The notes: generated from the letters alone by a model not told the origin. Shown: positions 36,740-46,108, counted from the stretch's first letter. The stretch: 64,000 bases of DNA from Corynebacterium riegelii (GCF_016728505.1 NZ_CP068159.1:434001-498000), one strand, 5' to 3'. Numbers and translations are program-made.

Positions 36740-38172
36740 TTGTAGGAACGCAGCACGGCGTCCTCCCACTTCGCAATGAGCCGGTCCCGATCGGGGTCGG
36801 CCATTTCGTTTTGGAAGGTGGTGGGCGTGCCGAGGGTAAACGGGGCGTCGATAAGCGAAATGCCCATAGCAGCAGCCGAGGCTGCCCCCATCACTGTGGT
36901 TTCGATGTTGGCCGGGCGCACAACGTCAAAGCCGAGGATGTCCGCCTGCATCTGCATCAGCAGATCATTGCTGGTCATGCCGCCATCAACCTTCAGCTGG
37001 GTGGGCTCACCACCCATCGCGCGGACCACCTCAAGCGTTTGCAAACACGTTGCCTCAAGCGCCGCACGCGCAATGTGCCTGCGATCCACAAAACGCGTCA
37101 GACCAGTAATAATGCCCCTCGCATCCGGACGCCAACGCGGCGCAAACAACCCCGAAAACGCTGGCACAATAGTCACCCCGCCGCTATCCGGCACCTGGCC
37201 AGCCAACGTCTCCGTCTCCGCGGCGGTGCGAATAATGCCCAGCTGATCACGCAGCCACTGCACCAACGAACCGCCCACCGCAACCGACCCCTCAAGCGCA
37301 TACACCGGCGGCTGGCCTGCAACCTGGTACGCCACCGTGGTTAACAGGCCAGTGTCGCTGATGTTGAGCTGCGTACCCGTATTGAGCACCATAAACAGCC
37401 CCGTGCCGTACGTCATCTTCGCACTGTTTTCCTCCAGGCACCCCTGCCCAAACAGCGCCGCCTGCTGATCTCCCAGCACCCCAGTAATCGGCGTGTTTGC
37501 TAACGGTCCCCTTGCGCGCACCGAGCCAATCTTGCCTATCGACGCCCCAATCTCCGGCAACACCCCCACCGGCACCCCAACCGCCTCACATAATTCCTCG
37601 TCCCAGTTAAGCGTCTGCAAATCCATCAGCAACGTACGGCTTGCATTGGTTACGTCTGTGACGTGCAACGCCCCGTCCGTAAGATTCCAGATCAGCCAGG
37701 TATCAATCGTGCCAACTAGGAGCTCGCCCCGCTCCGCCCGCTCGCGCGCATTGGGGACGTTGTCCAGGATCCACGCCCACTTCGGCCCCGCCGGATAGGA
37801 ATTATGCAACAAGCCCGTCTTGCGCTGGTACGCATACGGATCCCCGTCATGGTTCGTCCTTGTGTCTTGCCACACAATCGCGTTATAAATCGGCTTGCCG
37901 GTGGCCTTCTCCCACACCACCGCCGTCTCCCGCTGATTAGTAATCCCCAGCGCTACAACATCACGCTCATCAATATCCTTGCTTGCCAAGGCCTCTACAA
38001 TCGCCCGGCGAGTATTACGCCAAATCTCCTCCGGGTCATGCTCCACCCACCCCTGCCTGGGCAAATACTGCTTATGCTCAAACTGCGCTTGGGAGACAAC
38101 CTGGCCGTGGTCATCCGTAATAAACACGCGCGTGGACGTCGTTCCCTGATCAATGGCAGCAACAAGCGGCAT
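36730..38172 (-). CDS. glpK: Glycerol kinase GlpK
   Basis: 480 residues, slightly shorter than the usual 495-510. It phosphorylates glycerol to glycerol-3-phosphate with ATP. Seen: FGGY-family N-terminal [13 protein letters not shown], then [22 protein letters not shown] with the conserved Arg-Glu pair, [28 protein letters not shown] and [18 protein letters not shown]. All catalytic regions are present, so the shortness is probably at the C-terminus. No glycerol transporter lies nearby. It follows the DUF559-like gene by 10 bases on the same strand, so it may share that promoter. Confidence 0.93.
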   Translation of the reverse strand: MPLVAAIDQGTTSTRVFITDDHGQVVSQAQFEHKQYLPRQGWVEHDPEEIWRNTRRAIVEALASKDIDERDVVALGITNQRETAVVWEKATGKPIYNAIVWQDTRTNHDGDPYAYQRKTGLLHNSYPAGPKWAWILDNVPNARERAERGELLVGTIDTWLIWNLTDGALHVTDVTNASRTLLMDLQTLNWDEELCEAVGVPVGVLPEIGASIGKIGSVRARGPLANTPITGVLGDQQAALFGQGCLEENSAKMTYGTGLFMVLNTGTQLNISDTGLLTTVAYQVAGQPPVYALEGSVAVGGSLVQWLRDQLGIIRTAAETETLAGQVPDSGGVTIVPAFSGLFAPRWRPDARGIITGLTRFVDRRHIARAALEATCLQTLEVVRAMGGEPTQLKVDGGMTSNDLLMQMQADILGFDVVRPANIETTVMGAASAAAMGISLIDAPFTLGTPTTFQNEMADPDRDRLIAKWEDAVLRSYNQA

Positions 38173-38181
38173 GATTGGAGA

Positions 38182-39066
38182 TCATACTGCGAACATTGCC
38201 TCCATTTGCCTCGACCACTCCCGGAACCCAATATCCAGCCGCCCATCCATCGGCCTAACCCCCGGATACTGATTGAGCAAGGCCTGCAACTGCTGGATCA
38301 TCCCTGGATTGAACACATCGTCCCAGCCCACGCGGAAAAACACGCCACCTTTGTTCTGCAGCTGTTTCTCCCTATGACGCTCACTGCGCAACGCGCTTAG
38401 CGCATCCCCCATCGCGCCGCTGGTCTTCTCCGCGCCGTCAGCTTCCACCACGATGAACTCATTGATAATGCAGTCCACCCACGCGGCTGTGATGCCACCC
38501 AGCTCATCAGCAATTTGATACCCCACCTGGAACTCAATGGTCTCCACTCCCGTCAGGCGGCCATGCTTGATCGCCCACAGCAGCGTGTCACGCACCAAGG
38601 TCTCGAGCACGCTTGCCGACGTCTCCCCCGCCCCCTCAATCAACCTCCTAAACGGTTTAATGCCTCTGGCCTGCGGCAATACTTCCGTTTTCTCCAGCAA
38701 CGTCTCCACCGTGAGATGCGCGTGCTGCCACCTGGCAGACTCAATCTGCACCAACGCGTCCAACCTGCCGTAATAACGGAACGTGTCAAACATCGCCCGG
38801 ACCCCGATTGTGCTTTTGACCCCCTTGACGGTGCAGGTCTCCGCGTCCCGGAGGATTCCACCGTGATAGACCTTGTCCCTGTATTTAGCTCCCCAGGTTC
38901 TCGAGTTCCCTGGCAGAACCAAGTCCACTTTCTCTACCCACTTGAGCGTTGAGAGTCCCATCCAGCGTGCTGCTGCCGGCCCCGTGATCACTGCTGTTTT
39001 ACATTGCCCCGCCACTTTCGCAATCAGTGCGAGTTCGGCTTCTCTTTTCTTTGTGTAATCCCCCAT
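38182..39066 (-). CDS. AbiEi-like N-terminal plus DUF559/Vsr-like putative nuclease
   Basis: 294 residues, not a named gene. Seen: the N-terminal two-thirds follow the actinobacterial AbiEi-like pattern (AVITGPAAARWMGLS, then a beta-rich middle with CTVKGVKSTIGVRAMFDTFR). The C-terminal part has ETSASVLETLVRDTLL, then AAWVDCIINEFIVVEADGAEK, then RSERHREKQLQNKGGVFFRV. That order (E155, D198, E208, K214) fits the very-short-patch-repair-like PD-(D/E)XK fold of DUF559. Inference: a DNA-acting endonuclease or a toxin-antitoxin-derived protein; the residue calls are by eye. Its start lies about 45 bases from a two-hairpin repeat copy. A degenerate or inactive nuclease is possible. Confidence 0.6.
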   Translation of the reverse strand: MGDYTKKREAELALIAKVAGQCKTAVITGPAAARWMGLSTLKWVEKVDLVLPGNSRTWGAKYRDKVYHGGILRDAETCTVKGVKSTIGVRAMFDTFRYYGRLDALVQIESARWQHAHLTVETLLEKTEVLPQARGIKPFRRLIEGAGETSASVLETLVRDTLLWAIKHGRLTGVETIEFQVGYQIADELGGITAAWVDCIINEFIVVEADGAEKTSGAMGDALSALRSERHREKQLQNKGGVFFRVGWDDVFNPGMIQQLQALLNQYPGVRPMDGRLDIGFREWSRQMEAMFAV

Positions 39067-39406
39067 GCGGTTATTTCTACCGCATCTTTGTGAGTTTCAC
39101 ACGCGCTTTTCATTATCTGCTAGGAGCGCGCGACGTTCCCCTAGCAGACAATGAAAACGCCCCTCCATTTCCGCTGGTCAAATATAGAGACTTTCGGCCT
39201 ATTTTGCGTTGTATGCTAGTGCCGCACCTCCGCCCCTAGCAGACAAACGTTATGTCAAGTAGCCGGGCTGGGGCGGCGGGGGTTTGCGGCGGGGTTTGGG
39301 CCAGTGCAGGCTGAGGCCCAGGGGCCAAGCAGGGTGGAATCCAGGGCCAGGGCCAAGCAGGGCCGGAGTTAGGCAGGGCAGCGCAACCAGCGCAGGGCCC
39401 GGAAGG
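39067..39406. other. 340-bp gene-free region with repeat element and G-rich tract
   Basis: No gene seen. From left to right: promoter space for the minus-strand DUF559-like gene, two-hairpin element copy 2 (39106-39250), and a G-rich imperfectly repetitive tract (about 39262-39400) in which GGGCCAAGCAGGG-like units recur (39328 and 39351). The convergent side is the 3' end of the HAD phosphatase gene. Confidence 0.65.
39106..39250. repeat. Two-hairpin CTAG element, copy 2
   Basis: Hairpin 1 has arms of about 20 bases around CATTATCTGCTAGG and CCTAGCAGACAATG (39111-39152) with one mismatch and flanking TTTT/AAAA pairing. Hairpin 2 is less perfect (CGTTGTATGCTAG facing CTAGCAGACAAACG, 39208-39249). 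Between them is GTCAAATATAGAGAC (39177-39191). CTAG cores start at 39120, 39141, 39216 and 39236, giving spacings 21/36-to-GTC/39/20 against 20/36/39/20 in copy 1. Confidence 0.78.
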
Positions 39407-40207
39407 TTAGAACCAGCGCTCGAGGATTTTGGCCACGCCGTCGTTGTCGTTGGTGTCCGCAACTTCATCCGCGGCTGACGTGAGCACTGGCGAGGCGTTG
39501 CCCATGGCAATGCCTCGCCCGGCCCACGTCAGCATCTCCAGGTCATTAGGCATGTCGCCAAACGCGATCACATCTGCAGCGTCAACACCGTAGCGCTCTG
39601 CAAGAAGTGCAACGGAAGACGCTTTGTTCACGCCGGGGCATGAGACCTCAATGAGGCCTTCGTCCATGGAGTAGGTGACGTGGGCCTCGGCGGCGTTGAC
39701 TACCGGGGCGATGCGCTCGAACATTTCGGCAGACGTTAAGTATCCGCAGCGTATGAGCAGTTTGGTGGCGGGTTGGGCGATGAGCTCGTCCACGTCGACT
39801 ACGCCGAAGCGATCGTCCCACGCGTCGGGGTTGTACTCGCGTGTGATCAAGAATTCCTCGCCACGCCCGACACGCTCCACGCCAAATCCATGGATAACGT
39901 CCGACATGACGGGCGCCACTGCCTCGATGACCTCCGCCATTGTGCTGGAGGCCAGCTCGAAGGCATGCACGATCTCATCTCGCGCGGGGTCGAAGATCAC
40001 TGCCCCGTTTGCACAGATTGAGACTGGGGCAAAAGGTAGCTGGTCTGTGATGGGGGGCAGCCAGCGGTGGGGGCGTCCCGTCGCTAAGCAAAAAAATGCT
40101 CCCGCTTCAACCGCTCTGGCAACGACGGCTCGCAGGCGCGGGGTGACGCGACCTGCGGAGTTGATGAATGTGCCGTCAATGTCGGAGGCGATCATGCGGG
40201 GTGTCAC
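39407..40207 (-). CDS. Cof-type HAD-superfamily phosphatase
   Basis: 266 residues from GTG 40207 (MTPRMIASDIDGTF), whose GTGA overlaps the upstream acyltransferase stop. An ATG at 40195 is also possible. Seen: HAD motif I ASDIDGT, motif II LATGRPH, a type IIB cap domain (about 85-190), and motif IV VIAFGDMPNDLEML (about 215-228). Typical soluble sugar-phosphate or nucleotide phosphatase; substrate unknown. Likely in one transcript with the acyltransferase and serS. Confidence 0.88.
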   Translation of the reverse strand: MTPRMIASDIDGTFINSAGRVTPRLRAVVARAVEAGAFFCLATGRPHRWLPPITDQLPFAPVSICANGAVIFDPARDEIVHAFELASSTMAEVIEAVAPVMSDVIHGFGVERVGRGEEFLITREYNPDAWDDRFGVVDVDELIAQPATKLLIRCGYLTSAEMFERIAPVVNAAEAHVTYSMDEGLIEVSCPGVNKASSVALLAERYGVDAADVIAFGDMPNDLEMLTWAGRGIAMGNASPVLTSAADEVADTNDNDGVAKILERWF

Positions 40208-41016
40208 TTCTGCCTGCGCTCCTTCTCCGCGCGGTAGAGCTCCTCGGCCTCCTCGATCGTGGGGGCGGTGCCACCCATGGACTTCGGCAGCCACGGCTCC
40301 GCACCGAACGGGCCGTAACGCTCGGAGTATTCGGCCTGCGAAAGATCCAGAAGCTGCTGCATGCGGCGCTTCAGCTCGGCGGTGTCGGCTTCCGCGTCGC
40401 CGGTCAGGGGCACGGGCTCCCCATAACGAATGATCACCGGCACGCCCCGCAGCTGCTTCGGCAGGTCCTTGGTCCAAATGCGCTGCGAACCCCAGATCAC
40501 GGTGGGGATCAGCGGCACGTCGGCCTCGCGCGCGATGCGCACCGCACCGGTCTTGAAATGCGCCAGCTCAAAGGACCGGGAGATCGTCGCCTCGGGGAAG
40601 ATCCCCACCAGGTTGCCGTTGCGCAGGTTCTCCACAGCACTGCTAATGGACGCCGCACCCTTCGCACGATCCACCGGCACATGGTGCATCTTTCGCAAAA
40701 TGCGGCCCAAAAGCGGAACCTCAAAGACGGACTTCTTGGCCATGAACCGCACGAGGCGGTTGCTGCGCACGTGCGGGCCAGTGCCCATGAGCGCGAAATC
40801 CATGTAGCCAGTGTGGTTGCCGGCCAGAAGCGCCCCGCCGGTTGCCGGGATGTTTTCAGCGCCAACCACCGTGACCTCAATGCGCATCAGCCCCAAGATG
40901 CGGCGGATGGCGGACACGGCGCCTTGGTAGAAACGCTCGGCCGCCTCATCGCTGTGAGCGCTGGCGTCGTTGAACAGGCGCGGAACCAAAAAGCCGCGGT
41001 ATCGGCGCATATTCAT
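40204..41016 (-). CDS. 1-acylglycerol-3-phosphate acyltransferase family (PlsC-like)
   Basis: 270 residues from ATG 41016 ([15 protein letters not shown]), which overlaps the serS stop by one base (TGATG). Seen: the acyltransferase motif NHTGYMD (the NHxxxxD form, about 67-73), the second conserved FPEATIS (about 146-152) and PLIPTVIWGSQRIW. It should acylate lysophosphatidate or a related lipid at the membrane in phospholipid synthesis. The neighbours suggest housekeeping expression rather than a special pathway. Confidence 0.86.
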   Translation of the reverse strand: MNMRRYRGFLVPRLFNDASAHSDEAAERFYQGAVSAIRRILGLMRIEVTVVGAENIPATGGALLAGNHTGYMDFALMGTGPHVRSNRLVRFMAKKSVFEVPLLGRILRKMHHVPVDRAKGAASISSAVENLRNGNLVGIFPEATISRSFELAHFKTGAVRIAREADVPLIPTVIWGSQRIWTKDLPKQLRGVPVIIRYGEPVPLTGDAEADTAELKRRMQQLLDLSQAEYSERYGPFGAEPWLPKSMGGTAPTIEEAEELYRAEKERRQK

Positions 41017-42269
41017 CAGGGCTTCAGCACGTCCTTGCCCACCCACGGGCGCAGGGCTTCCGGAACCACTACGGAGCCGTCTGCTTGCTGGTGGTTTTCC
41101 AGGATGGCAACCAGCCAGCGCGTGGTGGCCAGGGTGCCGTTGAGGGTGGCGGCGATCTGCGTCTTGCCGTCCTCATCGCGGTAACGGGTGGCCAGGCGGC
41201 GGGCCTGGAACGTGGTGCAGTTGGAGGTGGACGTCAGCTCGCGGTACGTGCCCTGGGACGGCACCCATGCCTCAGTGTCAAACTTGCGCGCGGCGGAAGA
41301 GCCGAGGTCACCTGCGGCAACGTCGATGATGCGGTACGGCACCTCAACGGCTGCAAGCATCTCGCGCTCGAGGCGGAGCAGCTTCTGGTGCATCTCTTCA
41401 GCGTCTTCCGGCTTGCAGTAGGCAAACATTTCGAGTTTGTCGAACTGGTGGACGCGCAGAATGCCCTTGGTGTCCTTGCCGTAGGACCCGGCTTCACGGC
41501 GGAAGCAGGAGGACCAGCCGGCGTAGAGCAGCGGGCCGTCGGACAGGTCGATGATCTCGTCTTTGTGCAGGCCGGCAAGCGCAACCTCGGAGGTGCCAAC
41601 CAGGTACATGTCATCGCGCTCGAGGTAGTAGATCTCCTCATCGTGCTCATCCAGGAACCCGGTGCCCTGCATGATGTCCGGGCGCACAAGCACCGGCGGG
41701 ATCATCAGCTTGAAGCCGGCCTCGCGGGCTTTCTGGGCGGCCAGCATGAGCATGCCCAGCTGCATCCATGCGCCGTCACCCGTCAGGTAGTAGAAGCGTG
41801 CGCCACCGATCTTGGTGCCGCGCTTCATGTCAATGAGCCCAAGTGGCTCTGCAAGATCCAGGTGGTCCTTGACCTCAAAGTCAAACTCCGGGATTTCACC
41901 GACGTGCTCCAGCACGATGAAGTCCTCTTCACCACCGGCGGGCGCACCCTCGATGGGGTTGGGGATGGCGGTTTGCAAACGCGTCACCTCTGCGGCGGCT
42001 TCAGCCTCGCAGGCTTCTGCTTCCTTTACGCGTGCTTTGAGCTCGTTGGAGCCTTCCAGAAGCGCGGGGCGCTCTTCTGGGGAGGCCTGGCCAATCTTTT
42101 TGCCAAAGGCTTTCTGCTCACCGCGCAGCTCATCGGCGGCTTGGATGGCGGCTCTGCGTGCCTCGTCGGCTGCGAGCAGCTGGTCGACCAGGGCCGGGTC
42201 TTCACCGCGGGCTACCTGGGAGTTGCGGACGTGGTCCGGGTTTTCGCGCACTAGCTTGAGATCGATCAC
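41016..42269 (-). CDS. serS: Seryl-tRNA synthetase
   Basis: 417 residues from GTG 42269 ([15 protein letters not shown]), the standard N-terminus; a TTG three codons earlier is also in frame. Charges tRNA-Ser. Seen: N-terminal coiled-coil arm (about 25-100, rich in Ala/Glu/Lys), class II motif 2 [22 protein letters not shown] and motif 3 region [16 protein letters not shown]. Full length. Convergent to nothing; divergent from the septum-formation gene with a gap of about 40 bases. Motif spacing is normal throughout. Confidence 0.95.
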   Translation of the reverse strand: MIDLKLVRENPDHVRNSQVARGEDPALVDQLLAADEARRAAIQAADELRGEQKAFGKKIGQASPEERPALLEGSNELKARVKEAEACEAEAAAEVTRLQTAIPNPIEGAPAGGEEDFIVLEHVGEIPEFDFEVKDHLDLAEPLGLIDMKRGTKIGGARFYYLTGDGAWMQLGMLMLAAQKAREAGFKLMIPPVLVRPDIMQGTGFLDEHDEEIYYLERDDMYLVGTSEVALAGLHKDEIIDLSDGPLLYAGWSSCFRREAGSYGKDTKGILRVHQFDKLEMFAYCKPEDAEEMHQKLLRLEREMLAAVEVPYRIIDVAAGDLGSSAARKFDTEAWVPSQGTYRELTSTSNCTTFQARRLATRYRDEDGKTQIAATLNGTLATTRWLVAILENHQQADGSVVVPEALRPWVGKDVLKP

Positions 42270-42309
42270 ACCTTGCAACTCTACCGTTTTGCTCGTTTAA
42301 TCTACTGCC

Positions 42310-43296
42310 ATGGTTTCCTCTACTGCTTCCGGCAGCTCTTCTCGCACCGCTTTGAGGCGCGCTTTTACTATTGCGACGCTGGCGGGTGCGGTTGCTGCAG
42401 GCGCGTTTTCGTGGGAGAGCTCGAGCGTGCCAATGCCGGGTGAGCAGGCGAACCAGGCCATGTCTTTTACGTCCGCTGACGCTGGCTCCTGCTTGACGTG
42501 GGACGTTGCCGAGGACGGTTCGGTGGCCAACTTCCAACAGGCTGATTGCGCTGGTCCGCACCGTTTTGAGGTGGCGCTTCGGGAGGATTTGGGCACCTAC
42601 CCTACCTCTGAGTTTGGCCCGGATGCGCCGATGCCAAGCACCACCCGCCAGGCGCAGTTGCGTGAGGAGCTCTGCGGCGCCGCTGCACTGCGTTACCTGG
42701 AGGGTCGTTTTGACCCGGCGGGGCGTTTCTCCGTCGCGCCGATCCTTCCACCTGCGAGTGCGTGGGCGCAGGGCGATCGCACCATGTTGTGCGGTTTGCA
42801 GGAGACGGACCGCGCGGGCGGGGTGGTGATGACCAGCGGAAAGGTGGCTGATCAGGACCAGGCGCGTGTGTTTTCCCCGGGCCAGTGCGTGGCGGTGGAT
42901 GCGTCGAGTTCGCTGACTGCCGTTGATTGCGCGCAGCCGCACCAGGTGGAGGTGACGTCCACGGAGAACCTGGCAAATGTGTTCCCGGATCATACGCCAA
43001 GTGTTGAGGAGCAGGATCGCCACTTGGCGGATGTGTGTACCACGGCCGCGCAGGATTATTTGGGCGGTGAGGAGAACCTGTACCGCATCACCTTGCAGCC
43101 GTTCTGGACCACGCTGAACCCGATTTCCTGGGATGGCGGTTCGCGCAGCGTGAACTGTGCGCTGGTGTTTTCGCGCCCGGAGGGTGGTTTCGCTGAGCTG
43201 ACTGGTTCAGCTACGCAGGGCAGGGAGCATTTGCTTATCGACGCCGCGCCGCCCGCCGAACGCCCCGACCGCCGACCCCTGCGCGAGGCGCAGTAG
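42310..43296 (+). CDS. Septum-formation family secreted/membrane protein
   Basis: 328 residues. Seen: N-terminal signal anchor (about 17-32), then two Cys-containing repeat-like halves (SCLTWDVAEDG, ADCAGPHRFEV and QCVAVDASSSL, DCAQPHQVEV), typical of the Septum_form (PF13845) domain found duplicated in corynebacterial and mycobacterial proteins. The paired CxGPH/CAQPH motifs imply disulfides outside the membrane. Role in division is inferred from family name only. The C-terminus ends in a Pro/Arg-rich tail (LLIDAAPPAERPDRRP). Followed after 17 bases by a zincin-like gene. Confidence 0.8.
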   Translation: MVSSTASGSSSRTALRRAFTIATLAGAVAAGAFSWESSSVPMPGEQANQAMSFTSADAGSCLTWDVAEDGSVANFQQADCAGPHRFEVALREDLGTYPTSEFGPDAPMPSTTRQAQLREELCGAAALRYLEGRFDPAGRFSVAPILPPASAWAQGDRTMLCGLQETDRAGGVVMTSGKVADQDQARVFSPGQCVAVDASSSLTAVDCAQPHQVEVTSTENLANVFPDHTPSVEEQDRHLADVCTTAAQDYLGGEENLYRITLQPFWTTLNPISWDGGSRSVNCALVFSRPEGGFAELTGSATQGREHLLIDAAPPAERPDRRPLREAQ

Positions 43297-43313
43297 CACT
43301 TGCAGGCAAGCTG

Positions 43314-43664
43314 ATGATGGAACCGGTAAGCCAGCAAGAGTTTGAGGAAATGATCAACGACGCGCTGGATACGATCCCCGAGGAGTTTGCCCGGCACATG
43401 ACCAACATGGTGGTCTTGGCCAGGGATTTCAACGAGGACGAGCCAACCCTGCTGGGTTTGTTTGAGGGCGTGCCGCTAACGGAGCAGTACGCGAACCACA
43501 CGGGCTTTTTGCCGGATGCGGTATTTGTGTACAAGGACGCGTTGGAGGCAATGTGCAATGATGCCGAAGAGCTACGCCATGAGGTGAAGGTGACCGTTTT
43601 ACATGAGGTCGGCCACTACTTCGGGTTAGAGGAGCACGAGCTTCATGAGTTGGGGTGGGGGTAG
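43314..43664 (+). CDS. Small metallopeptidase-like protein (zincin fold, HExxH)
   Basis: 116 residues. Seen: N-terminal segment MMEPVSQQEFEEMINDALDTIPEEF and C-terminal HExxHxxGxxxxE-type motif LHEVGHYFGLEEHEL (HEVGH, about 98-102). This is the COG3824-like family of small cytosolic zincins, whose substrates are unknown. It lies 17 bases after the septum-formation gene and its end overlaps the convergent phosphoglycerate-mutase-like gene by 22 bases. The ATG at 43317 is an alternative start. Confidence 0.85.
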   Translation: MMEPVSQQEFEEMINDALDTIPEEFARHMTNMVVLARDFNEDEPTLLGLFEGVPLTEQYANHTGFLPDAVFVYKDALEAMCNDAEELRHEVKVTVLHEVGHYFGLEEHELHELGWG

Positions 43665-44269
43665 TGGCCCCATTCCACAACGTCCCAGTCGCCGAAGGGG
43701 CGTGAGGGGTCGCCGGGGTTGAGAACGACCCACTGGCAGTTGTTCAGGTGGGATTGTTCGGCGTATTCGGCGCTGACTCCGCGTTCAAAAGCGGCGTTGG
43801 CGGCAAAGGCGCGGATCGCCCCGCCGTGGGAGACGGCAACCGTGGTTCCACCCAGTTCCAGGTAAGGCGCAAGACCTGCTTTGTAGCGGGTGAGGAAGGT
43901 ATCTAGCGTGTCGCCACCCTCAATAGCGGCTTGGAGATTGCGCTGGTAGAAGCCCCGGAACGCAGTCAAGTACGCGGTATGCGCTTCGCGGGAGTTGAGC
44001 ATCTCCCAACGCCCAGCGTTGACTTCCTGCAGGCCGGCAACCGCCGGGATCTCACCGAACGCTTCACCGAAGCCGAGGGCGGCGGTTTGGCGGGCTCGCA
44101 ACGCTTCGGACGAGATCACGCGGGAGACGTTGAAACGTTCCATGATCGCCTGACCAGCCTCGCGGGCTTGGTTTTGGCCCAGTTCCGTCAGTGCGGCACC
44201 CGGCAGCTGGGTGTCTAGTTTGCGCTCAACGTTGGAAAACGTCTGTCCGTGTCGCAGCAGAATCAGCAT
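43643..44269 (-). CDS. Histidine phosphatase (phosphoglycerate mutase family)
   Basis: 208 residues from ATG 44269 (MLILLRHGQTFSNVER), overlapping the pheA stop region by 7 bases. Seen: the catalytic LLRHGQT (His8) and the second conserved His in VAVSHGGAIRAF (about 154-165), with Arg at RLxxxR-like SEALRARQTA. Typical of broad-specificity histidine phosphatases; true phosphoglycerate mutases are slightly larger. The product probably acts on a small phosphorylated metabolite. Coupled to pheA. Confidence 0.88.
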   Translation of the reverse strand: MLILLRHGQTFSNVERKLDTQLPGAALTELGQNQAREAGQAIMERFNVSRVISSEALRARQTAALGFGEAFGEIPAVAGLQEVNAGRWEMLNSREAHTAYLTAFRGFYQRNLQAAIEGGDTLDTFLTRYKAGLAPYLELGGTTVAVSHGGAIRAFAANAAFERGVSAEYAEQSHLNNCQWVVLNPGDPSRPFGDWDVVEWGHYPHPNS

Positions 44270-45084
44270 CGCGGCCACGCTCCCAAAAAGCGCGACCACG
44301 TTGCGCGCTGCTCTACGGCGGCAACGGCGTCGGCCACTTCGGCATCCTCAATATGCCCGACCAGCTCCACGAAGAAGTTGTAGGTGTTAGCCACGGTGCG
44401 GGTTGGGCGCGACTCAATGCGCGACATGTCCACGCCGCGGGAAGCGAATTCCTGCAGCATTGCCACCAGCGTTCCTGGCTGGTTGGGCGTTTGGAAGACC
44501 AGAGAGGTGCGGTCGCGGCCAGTGCGCGCGGGAAGTGGTATGCCCTCGGGTCCGACGAGGACGAAGCGGGTGCGCGCGGTGTCCATGTCCGCCACGCCAC
44601 GGGCGTGCACCTCCAGGTCAAACAAGTCGGCGGCACGCTCGGGGGCGGCGGCTACGTCAGCTTCCCCGTCCGCAACCATGCGCGCGGCCGCAGCATTGGA
44701 CGTTGCCGGCACAAAGTGCACGCCCGGGAGGTGTTCGGCTACCCAAGAGCTCACTTGGCTGTGGGCGACGGGGTGGGTGGACAGCGTTGTGGCGTCGCTA
44801 AGCAAAAAGCCCTTGCGGGTCATGATGGCAAACGAGATAGCCAGCTCGGTTTCGCCGAGAATACGCACGCCGGGAGCAACAAGCGCGTCAGAGGTGCTGG
44901 TCACAGCGCCGTCGACGGAGTTTTCAATGGCAACAACGGCCCTGTCGGCAGCACCGGTGCGCACCGCATCCAGCGCGGCGGCGGGCGAATCCACCGGCAC
45001 ATACTGCGGGTCGGGTAGATCGAAGGCACGCGCGGCCTGCTCCGTGAAAGTACCCGCGGGGCCCAGATAGGCAATTGAGGTCAT
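44263..45084 (-). CDS. pheA: Prephenate dehydratase
   Basis: 273 residues, monofunctional as usual in corynebacteria. It converts prephenate to phenylpyruvate in phenylalanine synthesis. Seen: N-terminal IAYLGPAGTFTEQAA, then VPVDSPAAALDAV, catalytic TRF motif (TARTRFVLVG), and the ACT regulatory domain (about 195-265) with the feedback motif SRIESRPTRT. Both parts are intact, so phenylalanine inhibition is expected. Confidence 0.94.
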   Translation of the reverse strand: MTSIAYLGPAGTFTEQAARAFDLPDPQYVPVDSPAAALDAVRTGAADRAVVAIENSVDGAVTSTSDALVAPGVRILGETELAISFAIMTRKGFLLSDATTLSTHPVAHSQVSSWVAEHLPGVHFVPATSNAAAARMVADGEADVAAAPERAADLFDLEVHARGVADMDTARTRFVLVGPEGIPLPARTGRDRTSLVFQTPNQPGTLVAMLQEFASRGVDMSRIESRPTRTVANTYNFFVELVGHIEDAEVADAVAAVEQRATWSRFLGAWPRC

Positions 45085-45127
45085 GCGCCTAAGCCTAACT
45101 GCAGTTCATGGGCGTTAGCATTGCCGC

Positions 45128-45844
45128 ATGCGCCAGCGCGTAAAAGTGGAGATTCTCATTGTCCTTGCCGTCACCTTCGGCACCGCAGGGCTAAGGGCGG
45201 GGCTTCGGCTTATCGACGCCCTCCTCAACGCCCCCTTAAACCAACAAACCACCGTGCTTGTAGACGCCCAGTCGTCCATCACCTGGATGGACCTAGCGCT
45301 GCAGGTAACCTCCGCGCTGGTGTTGGTGTCGTGGGGCGCGCTCGCGTGGTACCTGCTGTGGGTTGATGATCCTGCACGGTTCCGCTGGCGCTGGCCCCGC
45401 TGGCGCGACTGGGGTTGGGGCGCGGGCTTGGCTGCGCTAATCGGGCTTCCTGGCCTGGCGTTTTATGTGACGGCGGTGCACTTGGGTTTGAGCAAAGTAG
45501 TCGTGCCCGCCACAGATGCGGTGCAGATCCCGACCTCACTTGTGTGGGCGTTTGCCAACGGTTTCGGCGAGGAAGTTGTGGTGGTGATGTACCTAATGAC
45601 GCGCCTGGGCCACCTCGGCTGGCGGCCGTGGCAGATCATCGCCGCCTCGTCCGTACTGCGCGGCTCGTACCACCTCTACCAGGGGATTTCCGCAGGCTTG
45701 GGCAATATCGTGATGGGCGTGGTGTTCTGCGCGTGGTTTATCCGCACCGGCCGGGTGTGGCCGCTGATCATCGCCCATTTTCTTATCGACGCCACCGCCT
45801 TCTCCCTCTACCCCCTCCTCGATTTGAGCTGGCTCGGGATCTAG
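45128..45844 (+). CDS. CPBP (Abi/CAAX-type) intramembrane protease-like protein
   Basis: 238 residues, about seven to eight transmembrane segments. Seen: the CPBP motif 1 GFGEEVVVVMYLMTRL (EExxxxR-like, glutamates about 148-149), motif 2 with SSVLRGSYHLYQG (about 175-187, the H being a presumed metal ligand) and motif 3 HFLIDATAF (about 218-226). Members process or protect against prenylated peptides or act in bacteriocin immunity; the exact job is unknown. Divergent from pheA, convergent with the LCP gene across a repeat-rich gap. Confidence 0.8.
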   Translation: MRQRVKVEILIVLAVTFGTAGLRAGLRLIDALLNAPLNQQTTVLVDAQSSITWMDLALQVTSALVLVSWGALAWYLLWVDDPARFRWRWPRWRDWGWGAGLAALIGLPGLAFYVTAVHLGLSKVVVPATDAVQIPTSLVWAFANGFGEEVVVVMYLMTRLGHLGWRPWQIIAASSVLRGSYHLYQGISAGLGNIVMGVVFCAWFIRTGRVWPLIIAHFLIDATAFSLYPLLDLSWLGI

Positions 45845-45963
45845 CCGCGTCTTCGGCGTCTCGCGTCGCCTCGCGTCTCGCGTCGCGTCTCGTGTCCCGC
45901 GTCCTCGCGCTCCCGGCCCGCGTCGCGTCGCGTCCCGCGTCGTCGATTCCCTGCCTCGCGCCA

Positions 45964-46091
45964 CCGATTCCCTGCCCCGCGCCTCGCGCCCCAGCCCGCA
46001 CCACCGATTCCCCGTGTCCCCGCACCCCCGATTCCCTGCCCCGCGCCTCGCGCCCCAGCCCGCACCACCGATTCCCCGTGTCCCCGCACCC
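45964..46091. repeat. 64-bp exact tandem duplication, C-rich
   Basis: Copies 45964-46027 and 46028-46091 are identical, starting CCGATTCCCTGCCCCGCG and ending CCCCGCACCC. Each copy itself contains two CCGATTCCC boxes. Further diverged CGATTCCCTGCC units lie just upstream (45953). Confidence 0.9.
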
Positions 46092-46108
46092 TCAGCCCGC
46101 CCAAAAAC

